This document shows, one piece after another, positions 6,862-7,674 of a stretch of DNA of 7,674 bases. Source of the DNA: Candidatus Muproteobacteria bacterium (GTDB taxonomy: Bacteria; Pseudomonadota; Gammaproteobacteria; Acidiferrobacterales; Sulfurifustaceae); NCBI GenBank assembly GCA_023266455.1, contig JAHFQD010000083.1, positions 1 through 7,674 on the forward strand. Direction: 5' to 3'. Every line of letters begins with the position of its first letter. Positions within the stretch are counted from its first letter, which is position 1. The position numbers were made by a program, and so were the translations under genes. Below the pieces are notes generated by a model, which was not told the DNA's origin, searched no databases, and was given only the letters and a program-made list of their open reading frames with translations.

Positions 6862-7674
6862 CTATTTCAATGACGCGGTTGTCGTTATCTGTTGCGTGCC
6901 GTGCCAGCATTCCTCTTGAATTTTTCCGGCTTGCAGGAAACTGCCGCGGTCACGATCCGCGATGCTCGGGTTATACAGCGTGAAGTTCAGCACAAAAATG
7001 CGGCCCATGTACGCGCGCCCCAGATAAAAACCAGGGCGGATCATGCGAATCTCATCGCGCACCTGCAGGCCGCGACGGCCGGCAAGAAAATCGGGGCGTT
7101 CGCGATAGCCTTCGATGTCGTCGGTGAAAGCGTAATCGATAATGACCGACTCGCGGCGCGCATCGAGCAGGCTTTGGCCGCAATAAAGTTTGGCGGGAAA
7201 CAACAACCACGTATCGACGCCGTTGATCTTAGTCTTGGGCAATGTATCCGGATCGCCATCGATGATGAGTTTTAAATATTCGCGGTCGCGAATCATGTTG
7301 CGCAAGATTTTTTGATCTTTATAAAACACCTTGCCTTTCCACAAGGCTTCACCGAGCCGTTCCATCTTTTTCAATTTGATATCCACGGCGATGCCTTTTA
7401 AGCCGCCCAGCACTTCCGAAATGCGCTTAATGCCGCCGCCATCGGCGAAGAAAAACGTACCGGAAAATTCGCCGTTGGGTATGGGCCCGGCGGTCAGGCG
7501 TGCGTAGATTTGATCCAACTCTTCTTGGCTAAAGCGCGCGAGATTCTCAGGCGTGAGTGCATCGCGTTGTTTTGGCGTAAGCGGAAAGGCGTGTTCGACT
7601 TCGGCGAAATCGGTTTTGCTTGCGTACGCTTCCGCGTGCGGCGCGAATTTTATGTCCGGCTTTTTGCTACAGCC
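6862..7674 (-). CDS. Probable lipoprotein of unknown function, 5' end outside the window
   Basis: The reading frame is open from the right edge to a TAG at 6862-6864, giving 270 visible residues. The first are GCSKK, exactly what is expected at the end of a lipobox, so visible residue 2 is probably the lipidated cysteine and only the signal peptide (about 15-25 residues) is missing. An internal TTG at 7518 is not a credible start because the upstream part reads as good protein (TPENLARFSQEELDQIYARL at 41-60). Conspicuous stretches are PNGEFSGTFFFADGGG (66-81), LWKGKVFYKD (111-120), LLFPAKLYCGQSLLD (157-171), ESVIIDYAFTDD (175-186) and RDEIRMIRPGFYLGRAYMGR (206-225). The closing pattern, a charged DEIR then a GFYLGRAY strand, loosely recalls beta-barrel or lipocalin-like ligand-binding proteins such as DUF4334/GXWXG families, but I would not assign it there. 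It leads the visible operon, 10 bases before the large cytochrome gene. A role in binding the substrate of the cytochromes is a guess. Confidence 0.82.
   Translation of the reverse strand, partial: GCSKKPDIKFAPHAEAYASKTDFAEVEHAFPLTPKQRDALTPENLARFSQEELDQIYARLTAGPIPNGEFSGTFFFADGGGIKRISEVLGGLKGIAVDIKLKKMERLGEALWKGKVFYKDQKILRNMIRDREYLKLIIDGDPDTLPKTKINGVDTWLLFPAKLYCGQSLLDARRESVIIDYAFTDDIEGYRERPDFLAGRRGLQVRDEIRMIRPGFYLGRAYMGRIFVLNFTLYNPSIADRDRGSFLQAGKIQEECWHGTQQITTTASLK

Noticed and set aside
7041..7518. TTG at 7518 as the start of the rightmost gene, and a 72-codon minus-strand frame inside it.
   Set aside because: The main frame is open to the window edge and begins with a lipobox-like GCSKK, so the true start is outside; the shorter frame is a shadow of it.

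Overview
The window holds five genes, all on the minus strand, so they read from the right edge to the left. They are tightly packed: the gaps are 10, 74, 14 and 24 bases. This looks like one operon whose promoter and first codons lie beyond the right edge. In transcription order the genes are: a partial lipoprotein of unrecognised function (6862 to the edge); a large membrane-anchored protein with two heme c sites (4629-6851); two paralogous membrane-anchored di-heme c-type cytochromes (3061-4554 and 1598-3046); and a lipoprotein alpha/beta hydrolase (251-1573). Positions 1-250 carry no gene I can support.

Every product appears to be exported. The three cytochromes each have one N-terminal hydrophobic anchor and two CXXCH heme sites, so heme must be attached in the periplasm by a c-type maturation system encoded elsewhere. 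The hydrolase has a signal peptide with a clear lipobox, and the first visible residues of the partial gene (GCSKK) look like the lipidated end of another lipoprotein signal. The organism is therefore very probably a Gram-negative bacterium. The cytochrome families and the moderately GC-rich composition fit a gammaproteobacterium, but I cannot name a genus.

The two central cytochromes belong to the broad bacterial di-heme peroxidase / MauG / rubber-oxygenase (RoxA)-like set, judged by overall layout and C-terminal motifs. The larger 740-residue protein also has two heme sites, but about 430 residues separate them and I recognise no domain between. Together the set suggests a cell-envelope pathway in which heme proteins oxidise or oxidatively cleave a substrate, electrons pass between up to six hemes, and a lipid-anchored esterase or lipase acts on the substrate or product. 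That pathway is inference; the sequence shows the gene set, the heme sites and the export signals, not the substrate.

No tRNA, rRNA, CRISPR array, insertion sequence, attachment site or convincing intrinsic terminator was seen.
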